Part shown: positions 1 to 6,262 of the stretch, piece after piece | Layout of the letters: the number at the start of each line of letters is the position of its first letter | How positions within the stretch are numbered: the first letter of the stretch is position 1 | Source of the DNA: Geobacillus genomosp. 3 | GTDB taxonomy: Bacteria; Bacillota; Bacilli; Bacillales; Anoxybacillaceae | Assembly: GCF_000445995.2 (NCBI RefSeq) | Contig: NC_022080.4 | Location: forward strand, 496,001-560,000 | Direction: 5' to 3' | DNA length: 64,000 nucleotides | Notes under the pieces: generated by a model | Told to the model about the DNA's origin: nothing | Database searches by the model: none | Seen by the model: only the letters and a program-made list of their open reading frames with translations | Program-made: the position numbers and the translations under genes

Positions 1-33
1 GTGTCGGCGGTTCGATTCCGTCCCGAGCCACCA
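1..33 (+). tRNA. tRNA-Phe, 3' part only (cut by window edge)
   Basis: The first 33 bases are the variable loop, T arm, 3' acceptor strand and encoded CCA of a tRNA. The T arm and the acceptor strand CCGAGCC plus ACCA match Bacillus tRNA-Phe(GAA), but the anticodon lies outside the window, so the identity rests on remembered similarity. It is the first visible member of the tRNA cluster. Confidence 0.7.
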
Positions 34-58
34 TTGTCTCATTAATTAATTTAAATGT

Positions 59-206
59 GCCGGCTTAGCTCAATTGGTAGAGACGAGCATCGGCATCATT
101 GAATTAGCTTCGAGTTGCCTCGACGCATCCAACATCCTCGAATCAGCTTGTAGAGGAAGAGGCACAACTAGGCAGATAATATGAGTCACTAACTAATTTT
201 AAATGT
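59..206 (+). repeat. tRNA-half repeat unit 1 (tRNA-Thr 5' part + hairpin element)
   Basis: Bases 59-82 repeat exactly the first 24 nt of the intact tRNA-Thr that starts at 207. The copy then breaks off into an element starting ACGAGCATCGG. The element has a stem TGCCTC (116-121) / GAGGCA (159-164) and conserved single-stranded-looking parts (CGACGCA, GCTTGTAGAGGAA). The end of the unit repeats the flank just upstream of the tRNA (about AATTTTAAATGT). The period from partial to intact tRNA is 148 bp. The same architecture recurs at 1237 and, in tRNA-Gly, at about 1571, 1717 and 1864. I do not recognise the element. Confidence 0.9.
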
Positions 207-279
<73 letters not shown>

Positions 280-300
280 TTCCTTATTTTGTCGAAAATA

Positions 301-388
301 CATCATCGAATTGACTGCGAGTTGCCCCGACGCACTCGACTTCCATGAATGAGCTTGTAGAGGAAGGGGCAGGTAGAGCAAAGCGATG
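301..388 (+). repeat. Diverged solo copy of the tRNA-associated hairpin element
   Basis: The spacer between tRNA-Thr and tRNA-Lys holds a diverged copy of the element, with no tRNA half in front of it. Conserved blocks are CATC-TCGAATT, GCGAGTTGCC, CGACGCA and GAGCTTGTAGAGGAA. The main stem is GCCCC/GGGGC (322-328 with 366-370) where the Thr and Gly copies have GCCTC/GAGGC, a paired change that keeps the helix. An outer CATCG (304-308) / CGATG (384-388) pairing is also possible. This covariation suggests the RNA form is structured. Confidence 0.75.
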
Positions 389-410
389 CTTAGAGTGTTA
401 TTGAAAATAT

Positions 411-486
411 GAGCCATTAGCTCAGCAGGTAGAGCATCTGACTTTTAATCAGAGGGTCGGAGGTTCGAGTCCTCCATGGCTCACCA
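411..486 (+). tRNA. tRNA-Lys(TTT)
   Basis: A 76-nt cloverleaf with acceptor GAGCCAT/ATGGCTC, anticodon loop CTTTTAA (TTT), T arm GGAGGTTCGAGTCCTCC and encoded CCA. It follows the solo element copy and is 4 bp upstream of tRNA-Gly(GCC). Confidence 0.97.
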
Positions 487-490
487 TTTT

Positions 491-565
491 GCGGAAGTAG
501 TTCAGCGGTAGAACACCACCTTGCCAAGGTGGGGGTCGCGGGTTCGAGCCCCGTCTTCCGCTCCA
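491..565 (+). tRNA. tRNA-Gly(GCC)
   Basis: A 75-nt cloverleaf with acceptor GCGGAAG/CTTCCGC, anticodon loop TTGCCAA (GCC) and encoded CCA. It sits 7 bp before tRNA-Leu. Confidence 0.97.
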
Positions 566-572
566 GCTGTCT

Positions 573-658
573 GCCGGGGTGGCGGAATTGGCAGACGCAC
601 AGGACTTAAAATCCTGGGGTAGGTAACTACCGTGCCGGTTCGAGTCCGGCCCTCGGCA
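573..658 (+). tRNA. tRNA-Leu(TAA)
   Basis: A class II tRNA of 86 nt with a long variable arm, acceptor GCCGGGG paired with CCTCGGC (one wobble pair), and anticodon loop CTTAAAA (TAA). CCA is not encoded. Confidence 0.95.
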
Positions 659-661
659 CTT

Positions 662-735
662 GCGCTCGTAGCTCAATTGGATAGAGCATCTGACTACGGA
701 TCAGAAGGTTAGGGGTTCGAATCCTCTCGAGCGCG
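662..735 (+). tRNA. tRNA-Arg(ACG)
   Basis: A 74-nt cloverleaf, acceptor GCGCTCG/CGAGCGC, anticodon loop CTACGGA (ACG, expected to be edited to inosine at position 34). CCA is not encoded. Confidence 0.95.
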
Positions 736-741
736 TTTCAC

Positions 742-815
742 CGGGAAGTAGCTCAGCTTGGTAGAGCACACGGTTCGGGTCCGTGAGGTCGCAGGTTCAA
801 ATCCTGTCTTCCCGA
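742..815 (+). tRNA. tRNA-Pro(CGG)
   Basis: A 74-nt cloverleaf, acceptor CGGGAAG/CTTCCCG, anticodon stem CACGG/CCGTG with loop TTCGGGT, so the anticodon is CGG. CCA is not encoded. The body resembles Bacillus tRNA-Pro(TGG); a CGG reader is an extra isoacceptor compared with the B. subtilis cluster. Confidence 0.93.
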
Positions 816-824
816 TTTTTGTAT

Positions 825-900
825 GGGGCCTTAGCTCAGCTGGGAGAGCGCCTGCTTTGCACGCAGGAGGTCATCGGTTCGATCCCGATAGGCTCCACCA
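825..900 (+). tRNA. tRNA-Ala(TGC)
   Basis: A 76-nt cloverleaf with anticodon loop TTTGCAC (TGC), T arm ATCGGTTCGATCCCGAT and encoded CCA. Confidence 0.96.
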
Positions 901-926
901 TTCGAATATATGATTTATATTATTTT

Positions 927-1000
927 GGCGGTGTAGCTCAGCTGGCTAGAGCGTACGGTTCATACCCGTGAGGTCGGGGGTTCGATCCCCTCCACCGCCA
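927..1000 (+). tRNA. tRNA-Met(CAT), elongator type
   Basis: A 74-nt cloverleaf starting GGCGGTGTAGCTCAG with anticodon loop TTCATAC (CAT). The first base pair is a normal G-C and the anticodon stem lacks the three G-C pairs typical of initiator tRNA, which supports the elongator form. CCA is not encoded. Confidence 0.9.
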
Positions 1001-1008
1001 CTATTATC

Positions 1009-1085
1009 GGACCTTTAGCTCAGCTGGTTAGAGCAGACGGCTCATAACCGTCCGGTCGTAGGTTCGAGTCCTACAAGGTCCACCA
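1009..1085 (+). tRNA. tRNA with CAT anticodon, probably tRNA-Ile2 (lysidine-modified)
   Basis: A 77-nt cloverleaf with acceptor GGACCTT/AAGGTCC, anticodon loop CTCATAA (CAT) and encoded CCA. From memory the body matches the Bacillus minor tRNA-Ile whose C34 is changed to lysidine to read AUA, and the order Met-Ile2-Ser is that of B. subtilis trnB. An elongator Met identity cannot be excluded from sequence alone. Confidence 0.85.
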
Positions 1086-1102
1086 TTATTATATTACTTT
1101 TT

Positions 1103-1193
1103 GGAGGAGTACCCAAGTGGTTGAAGGGGTCGGTCTTGAAAACCGAGAGGCGTCGCAAGGCGCGCGGGGGTTCGAATCCCTCCTCCTCCGCCA
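1103..1193 (+). tRNA. tRNA-Ser(TGA)
   Basis: A 91-nt class II tRNA with acceptor GGAGGAG/CTCCTCC, G discriminator, long variable arm, anticodon loop CTTGAAA (TGA) and encoded CCA. Confidence 0.96.
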
Positions 1194-1236
1194 TGCATTT
1201 ATAGCACCGATATGAATCAGTGATGAATTTAAATGC

Positions 1237-1383
1237 GCCGGCTTAGCTCAATTGGTAGAGACGAGCATCGGCATCATTGAATTAGCTTCGAGTTGCCTCG
1301 ACGCATCCAGCATCCTCGAATCAGCTTGTAGAGGAAGAGGCACAACTAGGCAGATAATATGAATCAGTGATGAATTTAAATGC
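1237..1383 (+). repeat. tRNA-half repeat unit 2 (tRNA-Thr 5' part + hairpin element)
   Basis: Bases 1237-1260 duplicate the first 24 nt of the intact tRNA-Thr at 1384, then run into the same element as unit 1 (near identical over about 95 bp). The 27-bp flank upstream of the tRNA (starting ATATGAATCAGTG, ending AAATGC) is present both before the partial copy and before the intact copy. The direct repeat around the element is therefore about 51 bp. Period 147 bp. Confidence 0.9.
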
Positions 1384-1459
<76 letters not shown>

Positions 1460-1466
1460 TCAATGT

Positions 1467-1540
1467 GGCGGCTATGGCGAAGTGGTTAACGCACCAGATT
1501 GTGGCTCTGGCATGCGTGGGTTCGATTCCCACTAGTCGCC
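1467..1540 (+). tRNA. tRNA-His(GTG)
   Basis: A cloverleaf with the His-specific eight-pair acceptor GGCGGCTA/TAGTCGCC (extra G at -1 facing C73), anticodon loop TTGTGGC (GTG) and T arm GTGGGTTCGATTCCCAC. CCA is not encoded. Confidence 0.95.
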
Positions 1541-1570
1541 CTTTCTTTTTCTTACATTCATGTTTGTTGT

Positions 1571-1716
1571 GTGTGTAGTTTCGTGGTAAAACTGCAGCCA
1601 CGAGCACCGCATCGTCGAATCCGCTTCGAGTTGCCTCGACGCACCTGGCATCTTCGAATATGCTTGTAGAGGAAGAGGCATGGAAGAAGCGTGGCGGATG
1701 TTAAGCCAAATATTAT
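1571..1716 (+). repeat. tRNA-half repeat unit 3 (degenerate tRNA-Gly 5' part + element)
   Basis: Begins with a degraded copy of the tRNA-Gly(TCC) 5' part (GTGTAGTTTCGTGGTAAAAC, then TGCAGCC), followed by ACGAGCACCGCATCG and the hairpin element. It differs from units 4 and 5 by a few substitutions and one extra base near its end. It is the oldest-looking of three tandem units. Confidence 0.85.
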
Positions 1717-1863
1717 GCGGGTGTAGTTTAGTGGTAAAACCTCAGCCACGAGCACCGCATCGCCGAATCCGCTTCGAGTTGCCTCGACGCACCTGGCATC
1801 TTCGAATATGCTTGTAGAGGAAGAGGCATGGAAGAGCGCGGCGGATGTTAAGCCAAATATTAT
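1717..1863 (+). repeat. tRNA-half repeat unit 4 (tRNA-Gly 5' part + element)
   Basis: Bases 1717-1747 are the first 31 nt of tRNA-Gly(TCC) (through the 5' strand of the anticodon stem). An 81-bp element with stem TGCCTC (1780-1785) / GAGGCA (1823-1828) follows, then a 35-bp flank ending CCAAATATTAT. The 147-bp unit is identical to unit 5 by eye. Confidence 0.9.
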
Positions 1864-2010
1864 GCGGGTGTAGTTTAGTGGTAAAACCTCAGCCACGAGC
1901 ACCGCATCGCCGAATCCGCTTCGAGTTGCCTCGACGCACCTGGCATCTTCGAATATGCTTGTAGAGGAAGAGGCATGGAAGAGCGCGGCGGATGTTAAGC
2001 CAAATATTAT
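1864..2010 (+). repeat. tRNA-half repeat unit 5 (tRNA-Gly 5' part + element)
   Basis: A perfect tandem copy of unit 4, ending where the intact tRNA-Gly(TCC) begins at 2011. The outer arms AATCCGC and GCGGATG could close a second helix around the TGCCTC/GAGGCA stem. Confidence 0.9.
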
Positions 2011-2081
2011 GCGGGTGTAGTTTAGTGGTAAAACCTCAGCCTTCCAAGCTGATGTCGTGGGTTCGATTCCCATCACCCGCT
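2011..2081 (+). tRNA. tRNA-Gly(TCC)
   Basis: A 71-nt cloverleaf, acceptor GCGGGTG/CACCCGC, anticodon loop CTTCCAA (TCC). CCA is not encoded. It is the only intact copy behind three tandem 5'-half units. Confidence 0.95.
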
Positions 2082-2086
2082 TTTGG

Positions 2087-2163
2087 GGGCCTATAGCTCA
2101 GCTGGTCAGAGCGCACGCCTGATAAGCGTGAGGTCGGTGGTTCAAGTCCACTTAGGCCCACCA
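2087..2163 (+). tRNA. tRNA-Ile(GAT)
   Basis: A 77-nt cloverleaf, acceptor GGGCCTA/TAGGCCC, anticodon loop CTGATAA (GAT), encoded CCA. Confidence 0.97.
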
Positions 2164-2170
2164 TTTTCCG

Positions 2171-2199
2171 TTGCATATTGTCAGATGATTCGTTATAAT
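2171..2199 (+). promoter_or_regulatory. Internal promoter of the tRNA cluster
   Basis: TTGCAT (2171-2176) and TATAAT (2194-2199) are separated by 17 bp, in the unusually long spacer between tRNA-Ile and tRNA-Asn. It would drive tRNA-Asn, -Ser and -Glu independently of the upstream rRNA/tRNA promoter. Confidence 0.65.
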
Positions 2200-2228
2200 A
2201 CTAATGAACTTTTTTGTGGATGCATCAT

Positions 2229-2303
2229 TCCGCAATAGCTCAGCGGTAGAGCAACCGGCTGTTAACCGGTAGGTCGTAGGTTCGAATCCTACTTGCGGAG
2301 CCA
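2229..2303 (+). tRNA. tRNA-Asn(GTT)
   Basis: A 75-nt cloverleaf, acceptor TCCGCAA/TTGCGGA, anticodon loop CTGTTAA (GTT), encoded CCA. First gene after the internal promoter. Confidence 0.97.
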
Positions 2304-2309
2304 TTTTAT

Positions 2310-2402
2310 GGAGAAGTACCCAAGTGGCTGAAGGGGACGGTTTGCTAAACCGTTAGGTCGCAGTTTTGCGGCGCGCGGGTTCAAATCCCGCCTTCTCCGC
2401 CA
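2310..2402 (+). tRNA. tRNA-Ser(GCT)
   Basis: A 93-nt class II tRNA, acceptor GGAGAAG/CTTCTCC, G discriminator, long variable arm, anticodon loop TTGCTAA (GCT), encoded CCA. Confidence 0.96.
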
Positions 2403-2407
2403 TGAAT

Positions 2408-2479
2408 GGCCCGTTGGTCAAGTGGTTAAGACACCGCCCTTTCACGGCGGTAACACGGGTTCGAATCCCGTACGGGTCA
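2408..2479 (+). tRNA. tRNA-Glu(TTC)
   Basis: A 72-nt cloverleaf, acceptor GGCCCGT/ACGGGTC, anticodon loop CTTTCAC (TTC). CCA is not encoded. Last gene of the cluster. Confidence 0.96.
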
Positions 2480-2487
2480 TTAGTGCC

Positions 2488-2514
2488 GGCACCAGATAGT
2501 CTGGTGCCCTTTTA
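2488..2514 (+). terminator. Terminator of the tRNA cluster
   Basis: A 9-bp hairpin GGCACCAGA-TAG-TCTGGTGCC followed by CTTTT, directly after tRNA-Glu. Confidence 0.85.
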
Positions 2515-2547
2515 TACAACCAATTTTGTCGATTTTTGCGCTTTTCC

Positions 2548-2576
2548 TTGCCTTGCCTGTAGTGTTTTGTTATAAT
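2548..2576 (+). promoter_or_regulatory. Promoter for a short intergenic transcript
   Basis: TTGCCT (2548-2553), a 17-bp spacer and TATAAT (2571-2576), placed after the tRNA terminator. No plus-strand gene follows for about 800 bp, only a hairpin with a T tract at 2611-2656. Confidence 0.6.
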
Positions 2577-2582
2577 AGTTAC

Positions 2583-2657
2583 CGTTAGTCTTGAATTACA
2601 CATTGGGGACAACGCAGTGTTTCGTTTCGTCAACGAACGGGGCATTGCGTTTTTTTG
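2583..2657 (+). ncRNA. Candidate small RNA of about 75 nt
   Basis: A start near 2583 is predicted from the promoter at 2548-2576. The transcript would end in a long hairpin: AACGCAGTG (2611-2619) pairs with CATTGCGTT (2643-2651), and the inner TTCGTT (2621-2626) pairs with AACGAA (2632-2637). Seven T follow at 2650-2656. The T tract is on the plus strand, so this is not the terminator of the convergent gene at 2658. I see no credible ORF. It resembles no Rfam family I can name. Confidence 0.5.
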
Positions 2658-3323
2658 TTATACTAGCAATTGTGCATCGGCCTCGCCGCCATGAATTTGT
2701 GTAAACATCGTTTGAATGGCTTGAAGTTGGCGTCGGGCAGCGTCCTCTTTCATCGATGGAAGAAAGTAAACGATTTGCAGGGCGTTTTTTGTTTCTCGCG
2801 TCACTGCTGTTCGTTCAGAGTCGACGATAGGGCTGCCGAACGGGCCGCGTTCGTCTTTGCTGACGAGTTTGTTGGCGAAATTGACGGGACGGCCGTTTAA
2901 AGCGATGTATTCATCTTGCTCTGTGCCTATCGTGATGGCCACTATTCCTTCGATGCGGTCAAGATCATAGATGCCGACCGGGATTTTGTAATAAAGTGAA
3001 AAGAAATTATTCACATCAACCGCGGAATGGATAGAAGGAATGAAATTCCTTTTCTGGATGCGCCGGTATAAACTTTCGCTTGATGGGCGGTAGCGGCTTG
3101 GATCAGTGCCGATTTGTTTGAATGACCGGCGCCATTCGGCGAGTTCGGGAATGTCGGCAAGTGGCCTTTCTTGCAGTTCCACGTAAATGGACTCTTGAAA
3201 CAGCTCAAGCCGTCCTTTTACCATTTGCGGCGAGTCGCCGACTTCGATATGACGATAGCGGATGATGCCGAATTTACCTGAAGGAAGCCGCTGTTTTAAT
3301 TGCGCGGATATGATGCATTGCAT
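2658..3323 (-). CDS. B3/B4 (PheRS-beta-like) domain protein
   Basis: This 221-residue protein looks like a stand-alone B3/B4 domain, the fold found in the phenylalanyl-tRNA synthetase beta chain. Free-standing family members are thought to bind or edit RNA or aminoacyl compounds, but their substrate is not settled. The fold is suggested by the central stretch YKIPVGIYDLDRIEG and by ITIGTEQDEYIALNG. The start was placed at 3323 because GAGGTG lies 7 bp upstream; the frame is open about 36 codons further but without a ribosome site. It is divergent from queG, with 52 bp between the two starts. Function is inferred from the fold only. Confidence 0.75.
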   Translation of the reverse strand: MQCIISAQLKQRLPSGKFGIIRYRHIEVGDSPQMVKGRLELFQESIYVELQERPLADIPELAEWRRSFKQIGTDPSRYRPSSESLYRRIQKRNFIPSIHSAVDVNNFFSLYYKIPVGIYDLDRIEGIVAITIGTEQDEYIALNGRPVNFANKLVSKDERGPFGSPIVDSERTAVTRETKNALQIVYFLPSMKEDAARRQLQAIQTMFTQIHGGEADAQLLV

Positions 3324-3375
3324 ATGAATCACCTCGCGTTTTATTTTACCATATACCGCGGAAGGGGGGAAAATA

Positions 3376-4518
3376 ATGGACGTCATGGAGTTAAAGAAGG
3401 ATGTGATTGAGTATAGCCGATTGATCGGCATTGATAAAATCGGATTTGCGAGTGCGGACCCATTTATAGAATTAAAGGAACGGCTGCGACGGCAACAAGA
3501 ACTCGGTTATCAGTCAGGATTCGAGGAGCCGGACATTGAAAAACGGACGAATCCTTCGCTGCTTCTTCCTGAAGCAAAATCGATCATTGCCATCGCCCTC
3601 GCTTATCCGTCGAAAATGAAAGATGCGCCGCGTGGGACGAAAACGGAGCGGCGCGGCCTTTTTTGCCGCGCATCATGGGGGAAGGATTACCATGATGTGT
3701 TGCGAGAACGTTTGCAGAAGTTAGAGGAGTTTTTACTCGCGAGGGTGCCATCCGCCCGTGTTCGGTCAATGGCCGATACAGGAGAGCTTGCTGATCGGGC
3801 GGTGGCGGAGCGGGCTGGGATCGGGTGGAGTGGGAAAAACTGCTCGATCATTACCCCGGAGTTTGGCTCATATGTATATCTTGGAGAAATGATTACCAAC
3901 ATCCCATTTCCTCCGGATGAGCCGATTGAAAACCGATGTGGGACGTGCACAAAATGCATTGACGCCTGCCCGACCGGGGCGCTTGTGCAGGGGGGGCAGT
4001 TGAACGCCCAACGGTGCATCTCGTTTTTAACGCAAACGAAAGGCTTTTTGGCTGATGAATTTCGGGAGAAAATTGGCAACCGGTTGTACGGATGTGATAC
4101 ATGCCAATTAGTCTGCCCGGAAAACAAGGGAAAAGATTTTCACTTGCATCCGGAATTGGAGCCGGATCCGGAGGCGGCAAAACCGAAGTTGGTTCCGCTT
4201 CTTGGAATAAGCAATCGCGAGTTTAAAGAAAAGTTTGGCGCGATGGCCGGCTCGTGGCGTGGGAAAAAACCGATCCAACGCAACGCGATTCTTGCCCTTG
4301 CTCACTACAAAGACCGGACGGCAGTGCCGCATTTATTGCGGCTGTTAAAGGAAGACAGCCGCCCGGTCATCCGCGGGACGGCGGCATGGGCGCTGGGGAA
4401 AATCGGTGATCGAAGCGCCAAGCCGCATTTGGAAGCGGCAAGGGAAACGGAGACTGATATCGATGTAATCGTTGAGATTGACAAGGGATTGAAACTGTTG
4501 GCCGAGGTGAAGGAATAG
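3376..4518 (+). CDS. queG: Epoxyqueuosine reductase QueG
   Basis: QueG reduces epoxyqueuosine to queuosine in the wobble base of GUN tRNAs, using cobalamin and two 4Fe-4S clusters. The 380-residue protein has the N-terminal cobalamin-binding domain with the conserved DTGEL (D134), then a ferredoxin module with CGTCTKCIDACP at 188-199 and CDTCQLVCP at 240-248. The C-terminal 80 residues form HEAT-like repeats (ALAHYKDRTAVPHLLRLL, then a second repeat). Length and order match Bacillus QueG (YhbA). ATG 3376 follows GGAAGGGGGG. It is followed by the yhbB-like gene and trmL, so two of three neighbouring genes modify tRNA anticodon loops. Confidence 0.95.
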   Translation: MDVMELKKDVIEYSRLIGIDKIGFASADPFIELKERLRRQQELGYQSGFEEPDIEKRTNPSLLLPEAKSIIAIALAYPSKMKDAPRGTKTERRGLFCRASWGKDYHDVLRERLQKLEEFLLARVPSARVRSMADTGELADRAVAERAGIGWSGKNCSIITPEFGSYVYLGEMITNIPFPPDEPIENRCGTCTKCIDACPTGALVQGGQLNAQRCISFLTQTKGFLADEFREKIGNRLYGCDTCQLVCPENKGKDFHLHPELEPDPEAAKPKLVPLLGISNREFKEKFGAMAGSWRGKKPIQRNAILALAHYKDRTAVPHLLRLLKEDSRPVIRGTAAWALGKIGDRSAKPHLEAARETETDIDVIVEIDKGLKLLAEVKE

Positions 4519-4575
4519 GGAAAAAACTGCCGCTTCCTCACATAAGGTAGTAACAAAAAGAAAGTGGGGAGCGGT

Positions 4576-5439
4576 ATGAAAAAGCAGCTGCAACAGTGGC
4601 TCAACGAGCGGGCCCGTTCATTTGTGGCGGAAGATCATGTACAGGATGAAGAAGTGGTAAGAAAGAAGCAGCTCTGCAACAAACGTGGGGCTGAAATTGT
4701 CCGGTGCACGATCCGCGGGCAAGTTGTCGGCAAGCAGACAGTCGAACGAGAGACAAAAATGATTTACATTGCCCACCATCAATTTTTAATTAAGCACGGG
4801 GCAGCTTTATATATTGAAGAGCAAGTCGAGGAACGATGCGCCTGCTTTTTTGGCGGTGAGCTGGCTGATGACCAACGGATCAGCCGGACGGGGGAATATG
4901 TTGAGGCGCCGCGTGTCGAGCGTGAGCGGTGGACGGGCGAGCGGTTGTCTTACCAATATGATCGTGCGCGAGCGGTGCGGTATGCGGAAACGTGGTGGAA
5001 CCGGCATAATCCGGCGTTTCCATCCTTCAGCGTTGATTGTACGAACTTTGTTTCCCAATGCTTGTATGCGGGGGGAGCGCCGATGACTGGTTATCCAAAC
5101 CGGGCACGGGGATGGTGGTGTCAAAACGAGAGTTGGAGTTATAGTTGGGCTGTCGCCCACTCGCTGCGCTGGTATTTAAGCGGATCGCGCATCGGTCTGC
5201 AGGCGGTGGAAGTGCCCGAACCAGAGCAATTGATGGCAGGCGATGTCATTTGTTATGATTTTCAAGGAGACGGCCGCTTCGACCATACGACGATCGTGGT
5301 GGCGAAAGACCAAGACGGGATGCCGCTTGTGAACGCCCATACGACAAACAGCCGCATGCGTTACTGGTCATATGAAGATTCAAGTGCCTATACCCCCAAC
5401 ATTCGGTATAAATTTTTTCACATCATTGATCGCAAATAA
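4576..5439 (+). CDS. Amidase-domain protein, YhbB-like
   Basis: A 287-residue protein whose C-terminal half (from about residue 135) is an Amidase_6 / putative amidase domain. It has the cysteine motif VDCTNFVSQCLYAGG and a downstream histidine in FDHTTIVV, the usual Cys-His pair of this papain-like fold. The N-terminal half has no recognisable domain. I see no signal peptide, so the enzyme may act inside the cell or the forespore. ATG 4576 was preferred over the GTG at 4564 because GGAG ends 5 bp before it. The same gene lies between queG and trmL in B. subtilis (yhbB). The substrate is unknown; cell-wall peptides are a guess. Confidence 0.8.
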   Translation: MKKQLQQWLNERARSFVAEDHVQDEEVVRKKQLCNKRGAEIVRCTIRGQVVGKQTVERETKMIYIAHHQFLIKHGAALYIEEQVEERCACFFGGELADDQRISRTGEYVEAPRVERERWTGERLSYQYDRARAVRYAETWWNRHNPAFPSFSVDCTNFVSQCLYAGGAPMTGYPNRARGWWCQNESWSYSWAVAHSLRWYLSGSRIGLQAVEVPEPEQLMAGDVICYDFQGDGRFDHTTIVVAKDQDGMPLVNAHTTNSRMRYWSYEDSSAYTPNIRYKFFHIIDRK

Positions 5440-5462
5440 ACGACGTTGTTGAGGTGAACAAA

Positions 5463-5936
5463 ATGCCGCTTCATGTAGTACTGTATCAACCAGAAATCCC
5501 AGCCAACACCGGGAATATCGCCCGCACATGCGCGGCGACGGATACGGCGCTCCACCTGATTCGTCCGCTTGGGTTTTCAACGGATGATAAAATGTTAAAG
5601 CGCGCTGGCCTTGACTATTGGCCGTACGTCAACATTTCGTATTATGACTCGCTCGATGAGTTGTTTGCCCGGTTTCCAGGCGGTGAGTTTTACTTTATTA
5701 CAAAATTTGGCCAACAATATTATGACTCGTTTGACTTCAGCGATACGGAAAAAGACATTTTCTTTGTATTTGGCCGGGAAACGACCGGGTTGCCGAAGGA
5801 GCTGCTCGAGGCCAATATGGACCGTTGCCTGCGCATTCCGATGAACGACAAAGTCCGTTCGCTGAACTTATCCAATACGGCGGCGATTTTAGTGTATGAG
5901 GCGTTGCGACAGCAACGGTTTCACGGTCTGTCGTGA
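5463..5936 (+). CDS. trmL: tRNA (cytidine(34)-2'-O)-methyltransferase TrmL
   Basis: A SPOUT-family methyltransferase that adds a 2'-O-methyl group to the wobble base of tRNA-Leu isoacceptors. The 157-residue protein is a single SPOUT domain with all the family marks: NTGNIARTCAATD near the N terminus, FGRETTGLP in the middle, and the knot region IPMNDKVRSLNLSNTAAI near the C terminus. ATG 5463 is preceded by GAGGTG; an in-frame GTG at 5454 lies inside that ribosome site and is unlikely. It ends in a strong terminator 5 bp after the stop. Confidence 0.95.
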   Translation: MPLHVVLYQPEIPANTGNIARTCAATDTALHLIRPLGFSTDDKMLKRAGLDYWPYVNISYYDSLDELFARFPGGEFYFITKFGQQYYDSFDFSDTEKDIFFVFGRETTGLPKELLEANMDRCLRIPMNDKVRSLNLSNTAAILVYEALRQQRFHGLS

Positions 5937-5940
5937 ACAA

Positions 5941-5974
5941 AAAAACGACCTTCGCTATGGAGGTCGTTTTTTTG
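5941..5974 (+). terminator. Terminator after trmL
   Basis: AAAACGACCT pairs with AGGTCGTTTT around a 9-nt loop, followed by a T tract. The symmetric A and T runs allow it to work in both directions and so also to end the small minus-strand gene at 5979. Confidence 0.9.
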
Positions 5975-5978
5975 GGCC

Positions 5979-6071
5979 TTATTGTTTGACGCCTGGTTTG
6001 TCTTCGTAGCCAGCGGTGAAAATGGCCGTTAAAAATGCAATGATAACCCCTAGTACAAGCAATGTGCGCAT
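5979..6071 (-). CDS. Small membrane protein, 30 residues
   Basis: A short ORF encoding one hydrophobic helix (LLVLGVIIAFLTAIFTAG) followed by a charged tail YEDKPGVKQ. The start at 6071 has a perfect GGGAGG ribosome site at a spacing of about 9 bp, and the stop abuts the bidirectional terminator of trmL. It is oriented away from prkA. No family is recognised; the translation signals and the membrane-helix composition are the only evidence. Confidence 0.6.
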   Translation of the reverse strand: MRTLLVLGVIIAFLTAIFTAGYEDKPGVKQ

Positions 6072-6262
6072 CGCTTTTTTCCTCCCTTGCAATGAAAGTG
6101 GCAGGCGTTTCCCTCTTTATTATAGCGAATATGGCCAAGCATGTGAATGACTGCCGCCAGCGGTTCGGAGACAAAATTTTTTTTGCGGCGAATGATACGG
6201 GACATCCTCGCATAAATTGTAATAATCTTGCTGTTAGACATCCAAGGGTGAGGAGGTCCTTT

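Noticed and set aside
83..164. Group I or group II intron inside tRNA-Thr
   Set aside because: The tRNA 5' part is followed by a second full copy of the gene rather than by its 3' half, and 82 bp is too short for a self-splicing intron.
1558..2076. 172-codon minus-strand ORF with internal repeats across the tRNA-Gly units
   Set aside because: The repeat pattern is only the 147-bp units read backwards, since 147 is a multiple of three. No ribosome site, and it covers a real tRNA.
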